Positions 8,842 to 16,245 of a stretch of 38,182 nucleotides of DNA are shown in pieces (the stretch's first letter is position 1; every line of letters begins with the position of its first letter). The stretch comes from Oscillospiraceae bacterium. Its GTDB lineage: Bacteria; Bacillota; Clostridia; Oscillospirales; Ruminococcaceae. The translations under genes and the position numbers were made by a program. The DNA lies in assembly GCA_017468865.1 (NCBI GenBank), contig JAFUHM010000044.1, forward strand, positions 1 to 38,182, read 5' to 3'. Under the pieces are notes generated by a model. That model saw nothing but the letters and a program-made list of their open reading frames with translations, was not told the DNA's origin and ran no database searches.

Positions 8842-9736
8842 GATAGTGACCATTACCGCTGACGGAGACTATGCAAGGATAGACAAGTTCATATCCGACA
8901 ATGTGGAGGGCGTGAGCCGCTCCCATGCGGTGAAGCTGATCGAAGACGGCAATGTGAGCGTCGGAGGCAGGTCGGTGAAAAAGAACGCATCGGTAAAGGC
9001 AGGGGACGAGATAACCGTGGTGATACCGCCTCCCGATGTGCTGACTGCCGAGCCGGAGAACATCCCCCTTGACATCATATACGAGGATGATGACCTGCTC
9101 ATTGTCAACAAGCCGAAGGGGATGGTGGTGCATCCTGCGGTGGGAAATCCGTCGGGGACGCTGGTGAATGCGGTCATGTATCACTGCGGCGGCAGGCTCT
9201 CCGGAATAAACGGAGTCCTTCGTCCGGGGATAGTCCACCGCATCGACAAGAATACGAGCGGCCTGCTGGTGGTGGCTAAATCCGATGCCGCCCATACGGG
9301 ACTTGCGGCGCAGATAAAGGAACACTCCATGACAAGGGAGTATCTGGCGGTGGTCTGCGGACGGTTCAGGGAAAGGGAAGGCACCATAGATGCCCCCATA
9401 GGACGTGATCCGTCGGACAGGCTGAAAATGGCTGTGACTCCCCGAAATTCCAAGAATGCGGTGACACATTACACGGTCATCGAGCAATACCGTGATCATG
9501 CCTTCGTAAAGCTCAGGCTCGAAACGGGGCGCACTCATCAGATAAGGGTGCATATGGCGCACATCGGCAGACCCGTTTACGGCGATGATGTTTACGGCAA
9601 GCCCTGCAAGGGCATAGAGGGACAGTGCCTTCACGCCTACAAGCTGGGATTTATCCATCCCATAACATATGAATACATGGAGTGGACGGGCGAACTGCCT
9701 CAGTATTTCAGAGATGTACTTGAAAGGGTACGGTAG
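8834..9736 (+). CDS. RluD/RluA-family 23S rRNA pseudouridine synthase
   Basis: A 300-residue enzyme that isomerises uridine to pseudouridine in rRNA. An N-terminal S4 domain (about 8-70: 'ARIDKFISDN', 'VKLIEDGNVSVGG') precedes the catalytic domain with 'HRIDKNTSGLLVVAK', whose Asp is the nucleophile, and 'LETGRTHQIRVHM'. I use the ATG at 8834 because GAGGAAG lies 6 bases upstream; an in-frame ATG at 8816 would add MMRKTL and lacks a clear site. It overlaps lspA by 8 bases. Its position after lspA matches ylyB of Bacillus. Confidence 0.95.
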   Translation: MDRIVTITADGDYARIDKFISDNVEGVSRSHAVKLIEDGNVSVGGRSVKKNASVKAGDEITVVIPPPDVLTAEPENIPLDIIYEDDDLLIVNKPKGMVVHPAVGNPSGTLVNAVMYHCGGRLSGINGVLRPGIVHRIDKNTSGLLVVAKSDAAHTGLAAQIKEHSMTREYLAVVCGRFREREGTIDAPIGRDPSDRLKMAVTPRNSKNAVTHYTVIEQYRDHAFVKLRLETGRTHQIRVHMAHIGRPVYGDDVYGKPCKGIEGQCLHAYKLGFIHPITYEYMEWTGELPQYFRDVLERVR

Positions 9737-10573
9737 ATGCAGATAAGTAACAGGAGGATAGTGCTGTTTTCCGATATGGACGGGACTTTCCTCAATCATG
9801 ACAAGACCATATCGGAAAGGAATATGCAGGCGATAAGCGATCTGCGTGAGGACGGCGGTATGTTCATCCTTGCGACGGGACGCATATTGCAGGCATCACG
9901 CCACTACTTTGAGCCGCTCTCCCTTGACTGCCCCTGCATACTCTGCAACGGCGCAATGGTGTATGACTGCGGCACGAAGCAGGTGAAGTGGTCGCTTTCC
10001 CTTGACAGGGATATTGCTTTTGACCATATCGGAAGGATACTGACCCGGTTCCCGTTTGCGGCGGCTGAGGTATGTATGCCTGACGGGATCTGCGTTGTCA
10101 ATATAAACGATGTGGAGCGTATGCACTGGAAGCTGGCAGGCTTCTCGCCTCTCCCGACAGTGGTGGGGTCGCTTGATGATGTGCCGGAGGGTGAGATATC
10201 CAAGATACTCTATTCCGTGCCTGAGGACAGGCTGAGTGAGGTGCAGCAGTTCTGCTCGGGGCTGCCCGACAGGGAAGCGGGGGAGTATGTGGTGTCTGCA
10301 AGGACATTCATCGAGATGCTGCCTCACGGCTGCTCAAAGGGCAGCGCCATGAAAAAGCTCATTGAGATATACGGTCTGGATGACTGCTTCACAGCGGCAA
10401 TGGGCGACTATGACAACGATATCGAAATGCTCGGATATGCCGACTTCGCCGCCTGTCCCTCGAATGCACGGGAGAATGTCAAGCAGGTATGTGACCTGGT
10501 GACTGATACCGACTGTGAGGGCGGCAGCGTTGCCGATGTGATATATCATTTGCTTGAAAAGAAAAAGTCATGA
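9737..10573 (+). CDS. Cof-type HAD-superfamily phosphatase
   Basis: A 278-residue haloacid-dehalogenase-fold hydrolase of the Cof/YidA (IIB) group, which dephosphorylates sugar phosphates and cofactor phosphates. Motif I is 'FSDMDGTFL' (nucleophile and acid Asp), motif II is the Thr of 'ILATGR', motif III includes the Lys of 'GSAMKKL', and motif IV is 'MGDYDNDIEML'. The large cap domain lies between motifs II and III. The ATG follows the previous stop directly, so it is co-transcribed with the pseudouridine synthase. Substrate cannot be read from sequence. Confidence 0.92.
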   Translation: MQISNRRIVLFSDMDGTFLNHDKTISERNMQAISDLREDGGMFILATGRILQASRHYFEPLSLDCPCILCNGAMVYDCGTKQVKWSLSLDRDIAFDHIGRILTRFPFAAAEVCMPDGICVVNINDVERMHWKLAGFSPLPTVVGSLDDVPEGEISKILYSVPEDRLSEVQQFCSGLPDREAGEYVVSARTFIEMLPHGCSKGSAMKKLIEIYGLDDCFTAAMGDYDNDIEMLGYADFAACPSNARENVKQVCDLVTDTDCEGGSVADVIYHLLEKKKS

Positions 10574-10641
10574 TAAAAAGGACGGTCTGTCCGAAAGGCG
10601 TTTTAAGTTTGCCTGTAATAACTTAAAGAAAGGGAATGTTT

Positions 10642-11484
10642 ATGAACGATCTCAAGAAAAAGCAGCTGCAGATCACTGCCTGCAAGGTAAGGATGGGCAT
10701 AATCGAGGGAGTGTTCAACGCCAAGTCGGGACATCCCGGCGGTTCTCTCTCCATCGCAGATCTGCTTACCTATCTCTATTTTGAGCAGATGAATGTGGAT
10801 CCCGCAGATCCTAAGAAAGCCGACAGGGACAGACTTGTCCTCTCCAAGGGTCATACCGCACCCGCACTCTATTCCGTGCTCGCACAGAAGGGGTATTTCC
10901 CCGTTGACGAGCTTAAGACCCTCCGTCACATAGGCGCACGTCTTCAGGGCCACCCCGACATGAAGTACATCCCCGGTGTGGATATGTCAACAGGTTCTCT
11001 CGGACAGGGCATCTCCGCTGCCTGCGGCATGGCGCTCTCCGCTAAGAAGTTCGGCGATGACTACAAGGTATACGCCATCACGGGCGACGGTGAGCTTGAA
11101 GAAGGTCAGGTATGGGAGGCAGCAATGTTCGCCGCTCATTACAAGCTGGATAACCTTGTGGTGATCGTGGACAACAACGGCCTTCAGATAGACGGCAGGA
11201 TCACAGAGGTAATGTCGCCTATGCCTATCACCGACAAGTTCGAGGCATTCGGATGGAAGGTGCTCACTATGGATGCGCATGACTTTGACGACATAGAGAA
11301 GACCTTCGCAGAGGCTGCAAAGACTGACGGAAGACCTACCGTGATAGTACAGAAGAGCATCAAGGGCAAGGGTGTAAGCTACATGGAAGATCAGGTAGGC
11401 TGGCACGGTACCGCTCCTAACAAGGAACAGTACGATCAGGCAATGAGTGAACTGAATGCACAGCTCGCAGCGTTGGAGGGTTGA
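10642..11484 (+). CDS. Transketolase, N-terminal (TPP-binding) subunit
   Basis: A 280-residue half-transketolase; with the next gene it forms the two-subunit enzyme of the non-oxidative pentose phosphate pathway. It carries the N-terminal TPP-binding domain: 'SGHPGGSLSIADLLTYLYF', 'RLVLSKGHTAPALYSVLA', the GDG...N motif 'ITGDGELEEGQVWEA' to 'VDNNGLQIDG', and 'SIKGKGVSYMED'. I start it at ATG 10642, where AAGAAAGGG is 7 bases away; the in-frame ATG at 10636 is too close to that site. The 68-base gap before it holds only a weak short stem and no promoter I can defend. Confidence 0.96.
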   Translation: MNDLKKKQLQITACKVRMGIIEGVFNAKSGHPGGSLSIADLLTYLYFEQMNVDPADPKKADRDRLVLSKGHTAPALYSVLAQKGYFPVDELKTLRHIGARLQGHPDMKYIPGVDMSTGSLGQGISAACGMALSAKKFGDDYKVYAITGDGELEEGQVWEAAMFAAHYKLDNLVVIVDNNGLQIDGRITEVMSPMPITDKFEAFGWKVLTMDAHDFDDIEKTFAEAAKTDGRPTVIVQKSIKGKGVSYMEDQVGWHGTAPNKEQYDQAMSELNAQLAALEG

Positions 11485-11488
11485 GATC

Positions 11489-12433
11489 ATGGCTGATATT
11501 ATCAAAAAGGCAACAAGAGAGAGCTACGGTGAAGCACTTGCGGAGCTTAGCTCTGAATATACGGATCTTCTGGTCCTCGACGCAGACCTTGCGGCGGCTA
11601 CAAAGACAGGCATATTCAAGAAGGCTTGTCCCGAGCGCTTCATAGACTGCGGCATCGCAGAGGCTGATATGATGGGTGTTGCGGCAGGCATCGCATCCAC
11701 AGGGCATAAGGTGTTCGCAAGCTCCTTTGCTATGTTTGCAGCAGGCCGTGCATTTGAGATCGTGCGCAACTCCATCGGCTATCCTCATCTTAACGTGAAG
11801 ATCGGTGCAACTCACGCAGGCATCAGCGTCGGCGAAGACGGAGCAACTCACCAGTGCAATGAGGATATCGCACTGATGCGTACCATCCCCGGCATGACCA
11901 TCATAAACCCTGCGGATCATGTTGAGGCAAAGGCTGCTGTCCGTGCGGCTCTCGACTTCGAGGGACCTGTATACATGAGATTTGGCAGACTTGCTGTCCC
12001 TGTATTCAACGATGCTGATACCTACAAGTTCGAGCTTGGCAAGGGCATCACTCTCCGTGAAGGCAGCGACATCACCATCATCGCAACAGGCCTTATGGTA
12101 AATGAGGCGCTCATGGCTGCGGATACGCTGAAGGCAGAGGGTATCAATGCCCGTGTCATCAACATCCACACCATCAAGCCCATCGACCGTGATATCATCA
12201 TCAAGGCCGCAAAGGAGACAGGTGCTATCGTTACCGCAGAGGAGCACAGCGTAATAGGCGGACTCGGCTCTGCTGTTGCTGAGGTAGTTACCGAGGAATG
12301 CCCCGTTCCTGTATACAAGGTGGGCGTCAACGATGTGTTCGGCCATTCCGGACCTGCGGCAGACCTTCTGAAGGAATTCGGGCTTAGCGCAGACAACATC
12401 GCAGACAAGGTACGCAAGGCACTCAATAAGTAA
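11489..12433 (+). CDS. Transketolase, C-terminal subunit
   Basis: A 314-residue partner of the preceding subunit. It holds the pyrimidine-binding domain ('LVLDADLAAATKTG', 'RFIDCGIAEADMMGVAAGIA' with the catalytic Glu, and 'IGATHAGISVGEDGATHQ') and the C-terminal transketolase domain ('VINIHTIKPID', 'TAEEHSVIGGLGSAVAEV'). The ATG at 11489 is preceded by GGAGGG inside the end of the upstream gene, with a 4-base gap between the two. The pair ends at a strong terminator. In xylan degraders this enzyme links xylulose-5-phosphate to glycolysis, which fits the hemicellulases later in the window. Confidence 0.96.
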   Translation: MADIIKKATRESYGEALAELSSEYTDLLVLDADLAAATKTGIFKKACPERFIDCGIAEADMMGVAAGIASTGHKVFASSFAMFAAGRAFEIVRNSIGYPHLNVKIGATHAGISVGEDGATHQCNEDIALMRTIPGMTIINPADHVEAKAAVRAALDFEGPVYMRFGRLAVPVFNDADTYKFELGKGITLREGSDITIIATGLMVNEALMAADTLKAEGINARVINIHTIKPIDRDIIIKAAKETGAIVTAEEHSVIGGLGSAVAEVVTEECPVPVYKVGVNDVFGHSGPAADLLKEFGLSADNIADKVRKALNK

Positions 12434-12438
12434 TATAA

Positions 12439-12466
12439 GGCTCTGCTCTACGGGGCAGAGCCTTTT
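12439..12466 (+). terminator. Rho-independent terminator after transketolase
   Basis: GGCTCTGCTC pairs with GGGCAGAGCC (10 bp with one G-U pair, loop TACG) and is followed by TTTT. It begins 5 bases after the transketolase stop, so aroC probably needs its own promoter or readthrough. Confidence 0.9.
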
Positions 12467-12480
12467 GTACAGGTGATTAT

Positions 12481-13572
12481 ATGGGATCGATATTCGGCAG
12501 GATATTCAGAGTGACAACGTGGGGTGAATCCCATGGCAAGGGCATAGGCGCTGTGGTGGACGGCTGTCCCGCAGGGCTGGAGCTCACGGAAGAAGATATA
12601 CAGAAATACCTTGACAGGAGGAAGCCCGGTCAGTCGGTCTATTCCACACCACGCTCGGAGTCGGATGCAGTGGAGATACTTTCGGGGGTGTTCGAGGGGC
12701 AGACCACGGGCACGCCCATCGCACTGGAGATACGCAACAAGACCCAGCGCTCGGCTGATTACAGTGAGATAGCCGAGATCTACCGCCCCGGCCATGCTGA
12801 CTTTACCTTTGACAGGAAGTACGGCATAAGGGACTATCGGGGCGGCGGCCGTTCCTCGGGGCGTGAGACGGCGGCAAGGGTGGCAGCGGGTGCTGTTGCC
12901 GCAAAGATCATAGGACGGCTCGGCATCACGGTCAAGGCATACACACGCTCCATAGGGGATATATGTATCGGTGGGTTCGATAAGGATGAGATATTCCACA
13001 ATCCGCTGTATATGCCCGACAAGGCGGCTGCGGAAAAGGCGCAGGCATATCTTGACGAACTTCGCAGCAGTGGGAACTCGGCAGGCGGCGTAGTGGAGTG
13101 CGTGATAAAGAATGTTCCTGTCGGACTTGGTGATCCCGTATTCGATAAGCTGGATGCCGATCTTGCTAAGGCGATGCTCTCCATTGGGGCGGCAAAGGGA
13201 TTTGAGATAGGCGAAGGCATGAATGCGGCACGCCTGACGGGACTTGACAACAACGACGGCTTTGTCCTGAAGGACGGGGATACGGTCAAATCCTCCAATC
13301 ATTCGGGCGGTGTGCTCGGCGGCATGAGCGACGGGAGCGATATCGTGTTCCGTGTGGCTTTCAAGCCTACTCCCTCGATCTCCTCGGTCCAGCATACTGT
13401 TGACCGTCACGGGAACGAGCGGGACATATCCGTAAAGGGCAGGCATGATCCGATCATCGTGCCCCGTGCGGTGGTGGTCGTGGAGACGATGGCGGCGATT
13501 GTCATTGCGGATAAGCTGCTTGAGAACATGACTGTACGAATGGACAGGATAGAGCAGTTTTACAGGCGGTGA
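12481..13572 (+). CDS. aroC: Chorismate synthase
   Basis: A 363-residue flavoenzyme that makes chorismate from EPSP, the last common step of aromatic biosynthesis. The three family signatures are present: 'GESHGKGIGAVVDGCPAGL' near the N-terminus, 'GGGRSSGRETAARVAAG', and 'VKGRHDPIIVPRAVVVVE' near the C-terminus. The ATG is preceded by AGGTGAT. It follows the transketolase terminator by 14 bases and ends 93 bases before the next gene; that gap shows no clear promoter or terminator. Confidence 0.97.
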   Translation: MGSIFGRIFRVTTWGESHGKGIGAVVDGCPAGLELTEEDIQKYLDRRKPGQSVYSTPRSESDAVEILSGVFEGQTTGTPIALEIRNKTQRSADYSEIAEIYRPGHADFTFDRKYGIRDYRGGGRSSGRETAARVAAGAVAAKIIGRLGITVKAYTRSIGDICIGGFDKDEIFHNPLYMPDKAAAEKAQAYLDELRSSGNSAGGVVECVIKNVPVGLGDPVFDKLDADLAKAMLSIGAAKGFEIGEGMNAARLTGLDNNDGFVLKDGDTVKSSNHSGGVLGGMSDGSDIVFRVAFKPTPSISSVQHTVDRHGNERDISVKGRHDPIIVPRAVVVVETMAAIVIADKLLENMTVRMDRIEQFYRR

Positions 13573-13665
13573 ACAGGTAAAATGCCTGAGCAGTTTGATC
13601 GCTGTGTCAGGGGCGGGCGGCTGTGTATCGGCTCGCATAGACGATGAACTTAATGGGGTGAAGTT

Positions 13666-15063
13666 ATGAAGAAGTATATAGCAGCCTGTGCGGCAGTCCT
13701 TCTGTGCGCAGGCATGAGCGTGGGAGTCGGCGCACAGGGATGGGTCGGCGAAGAGGGCGAGTCCGAATACATAAGGTCAAACGGACAGAACGCCACAGGT
13801 GTCGTTGTGATAGAGGGGAAGGCATATCTGTTTGGTGAGGACGGTTCTCCCAAGGGGATGTACACAGGCCTTACTTCCGACAGCAAGGGACTCTACTATT
13901 ATGAGGACGGCGTTATGTTCAAGGACGGATGGCTGGAACTCGACGGAGATAAATTCTACTTCGAGGACGGCAAAGCCAAGACGGGCAAGGATATTATCGA
14001 CGGCAAGAGCTGTGCTTTTGACAGCAAGGGCAGGCTCATCACCTCATCCAACAGGAACGCATATACCGTGACTGCCGACAGGGACACTGTTTCGGTGGGC
14101 TCGGGCGACAGGATGACGGTCACTGTGTCTACCGACATTATTTCGGATATGGCGTATATCTATCCTACGGTGTCTTTGCAGAGATACTCCGAGGGCAGAT
14201 GGCTGGGGTTAAAGTCCAACACCGATCTCAATGCGGTCATCGTCAACAGCGCACAGCTGGGGCAGGTGAGCGAGAAGGAATACCGCAATGAAGCGCAGTT
14301 CGTCTTTACTCCCGATCTGTATTCGGATATGCTCTCGGAGGGACATTACCGTCTGGCTGTGCCTGTTGCGGCAGGGGAGAAGACTGTCACGCTCTATTAT
14401 GAATTTGATATCGTGAAGAATGCGGTCACCACTTCCGACAAGCCCGCATACGACATCCAGAGCACCACACGCATCACCTTTGATACTTACCTCAAGCAGG
14501 ACGAGCACGTCTATCCGAAGGTGAATGAACTCTATTTCAGGGAGAACGGCAAGTGGGTGCTTGTGGCACCCAAGAAGGGGAAGGAACTTGTGTCGGAGAC
14601 TACCCTTGCAAAGAAGGGCACCACATTTACTTCCACCCTTGACCTTACCAGATATAACCGCACTTCCCTCAAAACAGGGCGCTATATGGTCTATGTTGGG
14701 GACGGCATACAGAGCGAGTTCCGCCTGACCAATCCCGTGGATGTAGAGGCATATCAGATCGACGCACAGCAGGACGGAAATGTCAAGGTGCGCCTCACGC
14801 TCCATCCCCGCAAGTACGATGTGACGGAGATAGACGAATACGGTGAGATGTATTACTATACGGGCGGAAAGTGGCTGAAGATGGACAAGCGCAAGTCCAA
14901 GCTCCCCGGCGGTCTGGTGCTTGAAAAGGGATATGTCTATATGCAGGATTTCCTCGTGACGGACTACTACAAGCAGCGTGACCTTAAATCGGGCAAATAT
15001 GCCATAAGACTGCACCTTACCACAGGGGAATATATGGAGGTATATTTCGATCTCAAGGTATGA
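13666..15063 (+). CDS. Secreted protein: choline-binding-like repeats plus three related C-terminal modules
   Basis: A 465-residue exported protein. Residues 1-24 form a signal peptide (MKK start, hydrophobic core, 'GVGAQ'), without a lipobox. Residues about 30-125 hold glucan/choline-binding-like repeats ('GLYYYEDGVMFKDGWLELDG', then 'KFYFEDGKAKTG'). The remaining 340 residues look like three diverged copies of one beta-rich module of about 105-115 residues, each passing from a 'Y(P)...L..Y..G(K/R)W' strand to a 'DL.....L..G.Y' segment and a 'V..D'-type ending. The modules resemble bacterial Ig-like domains such as Big_14, but that is a by-eye similarity. Likely role: cell-surface or polysaccharide binding. 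GGGGTG precedes the ATG. Confidence 0.8.
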   Translation: MKKYIAACAAVLLCAGMSVGVGAQGWVGEEGESEYIRSNGQNATGVVVIEGKAYLFGEDGSPKGMYTGLTSDSKGLYYYEDGVMFKDGWLELDGDKFYFEDGKAKTGKDIIDGKSCAFDSKGRLITSSNRNAYTVTADRDTVSVGSGDRMTVTVSTDIISDMAYIYPTVSLQRYSEGRWLGLKSNTDLNAVIVNSAQLGQVSEKEYRNEAQFVFTPDLYSDMLSEGHYRLAVPVAAGEKTVTLYYEFDIVKNAVTTSDKPAYDIQSTTRITFDTYLKQDEHVYPKVNELYFRENGKWVLVAPKKGKELVSETTLAKKGTTFTSTLDLTRYNRTSLKTGRYMVYVGDGIQSEFRLTNPVDVEAYQIDAQQDGNVKVRLTLHPRKYDVTEIDEYGEMYYYTGGKWLKMDKRKSKLPGGLVLEKGYVYMQDFLVTDYYKQRDLKSGKYAIRLHLTTGEYMEVYFDLKV

Positions 15064-15082
15064 TTTGTGCAAGATGCACAAA
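15064..15082 (+). repeat. Perfect 8-bp inverted repeat after the secreted-protein gene
   Basis: TTTGTGCA, loop AGA, TGCACAAA begins at the base after the stop codon. It may act as a weak terminator (the T-rich run comes about 25 bases later) or as an operator for the promoter at 15123. The same half-sites recur at 29412 and 29452. Confidence 0.5.
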
Positions 15083-15122
15083 TATATCAGTGCGATTTGT
15101 TTAGATTTTTTACTATAATTTC

Positions 15123-15151
15123 TTGACATCGTGCTGTTTGTGTGATATAAT
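15123..15151 (+). promoter_or_regulatory. Consensus sigma-A promoter for the riboswitch-pilin transcript
   Basis: TTGACA at 15123-15128, a 17-base spacer, and TATAAT at 15146-15151, also with a TG at 15143-15144. This is a perfect consensus promoter. The predicted start near 15158 lies just before the GEMM aptamer, so the aptamer would form the very 5' end of the transcript. Confidence 0.9.
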
Positions 15152-15163
15152 TATTACAATCAA

Positions 15164-15240
15164 TAACAAAGGCAAAGCATGGGAAATCATGTGACGCAAA
15201 GCTATAGGGCCTTAACTGGCAGCCAGTTGCAGAATTTGTT
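15164..15240 (+). promoter_or_regulatory. Cyclic-di-GMP-I (GEMM) riboswitch aptamer
   Basis: The sequence follows the class I c-di-GMP aptamer in order: GGCAAA, a hairpin GCATGG-GAAA-TCATGT with the GNRA tetraloop, the invariant GACGCAAAGC, TATAGGGCCTTA (tetraloop-receptor side) and GGCAGCCAGTTGC. The ends can close as AACAAA (15165-15170) with TTTGTT (15235-15240). The variable arm between the receptor halves is almost absent (see findings). An imperfect 10-bp hairpin (15246-15276) and a terminator (15299-15332) follow, so regulation is probably by transcription termination. The sign of control (on or off with ligand) cannot be told from sequence. The controlled gene is the prepilin at 15421. 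Confidence 0.9.
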
Positions 15241-15245
15241 GTTTT

Positions 15246-15276
15246 GGTGTACCTGTAAGATAAGTGCAGGTGTACC
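15246..15276 (+). promoter_or_regulatory. Hairpin between aptamer and terminator
   Basis: GGTGTACCTG pairs with CAGGTGTACC (10 bp including two G-U pairs, 11-base loop). It lies inside the riboswitch expression platform and could take part in switching or act as a spacer helix. Confidence 0.55.
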
Positions 15277-15298
15277 GGAATAGTAATAAAGTCTGTTG

Positions 15299-15332
15299 CC
15301 GCTCTTCGCTTTACGTCGGGGAGCGGTTTTTT
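15299..15332 (+). terminator. Riboswitch-associated intrinsic terminator
   Basis: CCGCTCTTCG pairs with CGGGGAGCGG (10 bp, two G-U pairs, 8-base loop), followed by TTTTTT. It stands between the c-di-GMP aptamer and the prepilin gene, the expected position for a transcriptional riboswitch. Smaller hairpins, such as TGCGGA-CAG-TCCGCA, occur between it and the gene. Confidence 0.88.
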
Positions 15333-15420
15333 GACGGACGCTCCGGGGAGCATGAAGTTTTAAGGGATGCGGACAGTCCGCAGATGGCGCAGGTCATAGT
15401 ATGAGACGGAGATGATTTTT

Positions 15421-16035
15421 ATGATGAAAAAGACACTTAAAGGATTTACGCTTATAGAACTGATCGTTGTTATTGCGATCATAGGCGTGTTGGCGTGCAT
15501 ACTTGTTCCTTCTATGTCCAAATATATACGCAGATCTCAGAAGGCTGTTGATGTTACCAATGCCAAGCAGATATACCAGGCTGTGGAATTGGTTCTGGCT
15601 CTTGATGATGACGCTTGCGACTCTTTTTATAAGTACAATACAGGCAAATGGAGCAGAGACGGTGTTCAGTATCTTACCGTAGCAAAGCTCAATGGCACAA
15701 GCAATCCCCAGGGAGGAGGAGCAGGAAGCTATTATATATGGCAGCCCGGTAACAACGAAGGTAAGGCTTTTACCGATGCGCTTAATGAATCTATGGGGTT
15801 TGAGCTTACGTCCAACAATTCCCGTCAGGCGGCCAAAGTCAAGATGAAGTGTAATTCGCATTCAGGCGGGATCAAGACAGACCGTTGGTGTATCGTTATC
15901 AAGAAGAACGGTACTGAGCGTGAAGTCGAGATATGGGCATCTGACAGCAGTACAAGCGGTGCCGGCATGATACCCCATTATCGCCTTTGGCCTAATCCCG
16001 ATACTGAGTATGTGGTCGAGCATTATGATGACTGA
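15421..16035 (+). CDS. Type IV pilin-like prepilin
   Basis: A 204-residue prepilin. The leader 'MMKKTLKG' is followed by the N-methylation/cleavage site G8|F9 in 'GFTLIELIVVIAIIGVLA', with the conserved Glu at mature position 5 (residue 13). A hydrophobic assembly helix and an amphipathic continuation follow, then a Gly/Ser/Asn-rich globular part with several Cys residues. I choose ATG 15421, with CGGAG 9 bases upstream; an in-frame ATG at 15412 would add MIF. No pilus ATPase, platform protein or prepilin peptidase lies in the window, so assembly genes must be elsewhere. The leader carries a c-di-GMP riboswitch, which ties it to surface or adhesion control. Confidence 0.9.
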   Translation: MMKKTLKGFTLIELIVVIAIIGVLACILVPSMSKYIRRSQKAVDVTNAKQIYQAVELVLALDDDACDSFYKYNTGKWSRDGVQYLTVAKLNGTSNPQGGGAGSYYIWQPGNNEGKAFTDALNESMGFELTSNNSRQAAKVKMKCNSHSGGIKTDRWCIVIKKNGTEREVEIWASDSSTSGAGMIPHYRLWPNPDTEYVVEHYDD

Positions 16036-16075
16036 GATCCACTTGTTATGACAGCTCCGTTTTTAAAACTTCCTT

Positions 16076-16120
16076 AAAACCAACAAAAGCCGTACTGCTG
16101 TGCGGCTTTTGTTGGTTTTT
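16076..16120 (+). terminator. Strong intrinsic terminator after the prepilin gene
   Basis: A 17-bp perfect stem (16076-16092 with 16103-16119) around a 10-base loop; the T-rich side of the stem runs into TTTTTGG. It has A- and T-rich outer ends, so it could also work on the other strand. Confidence 0.92.
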
Positions 16121-16177
16121 GGGGTATGCTGTGTTTATCCGGGATCTGCTGCGACAGTGTGATATACGCATAGTATG

Positions 16178-16206
16178 TTGACACAGTAAGTAAAATATAG
16201 TATAAT
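16178..16206 (+). promoter_or_regulatory. Consensus promoter for the 77-residue membrane protein
   Basis: TTGACA at 16178-16183, 17-base spacer, TATAAT at 16201-16206. Predicted start near 16213, giving a leader of about 33 bases that contains the AAAGGAG at 16228-16234. Confidence 0.88.
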
Positions 16207-16245
16207 AAAACGGAAATCTCAAAACCCAAAGGAGCATACTTTGAA

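Noticed and set aside
8732..9799. Open frame of 355 codons on the minus strand
   Set aside because: Opposite lspA and the pseudouridine synthase, both well supported.
10574..10641. Terminator and promoter before the transketolase genes
   Set aside because: The only stem (GGAC with GTCC) is 4-5 bp and the -10/-35 candidates are poor; not strong enough to list.
12448..13638. Open frame of 396 codons on the minus strand
   Set aside because: Antisense to aroC, which has all three family signatures. No start site or domain supports it.
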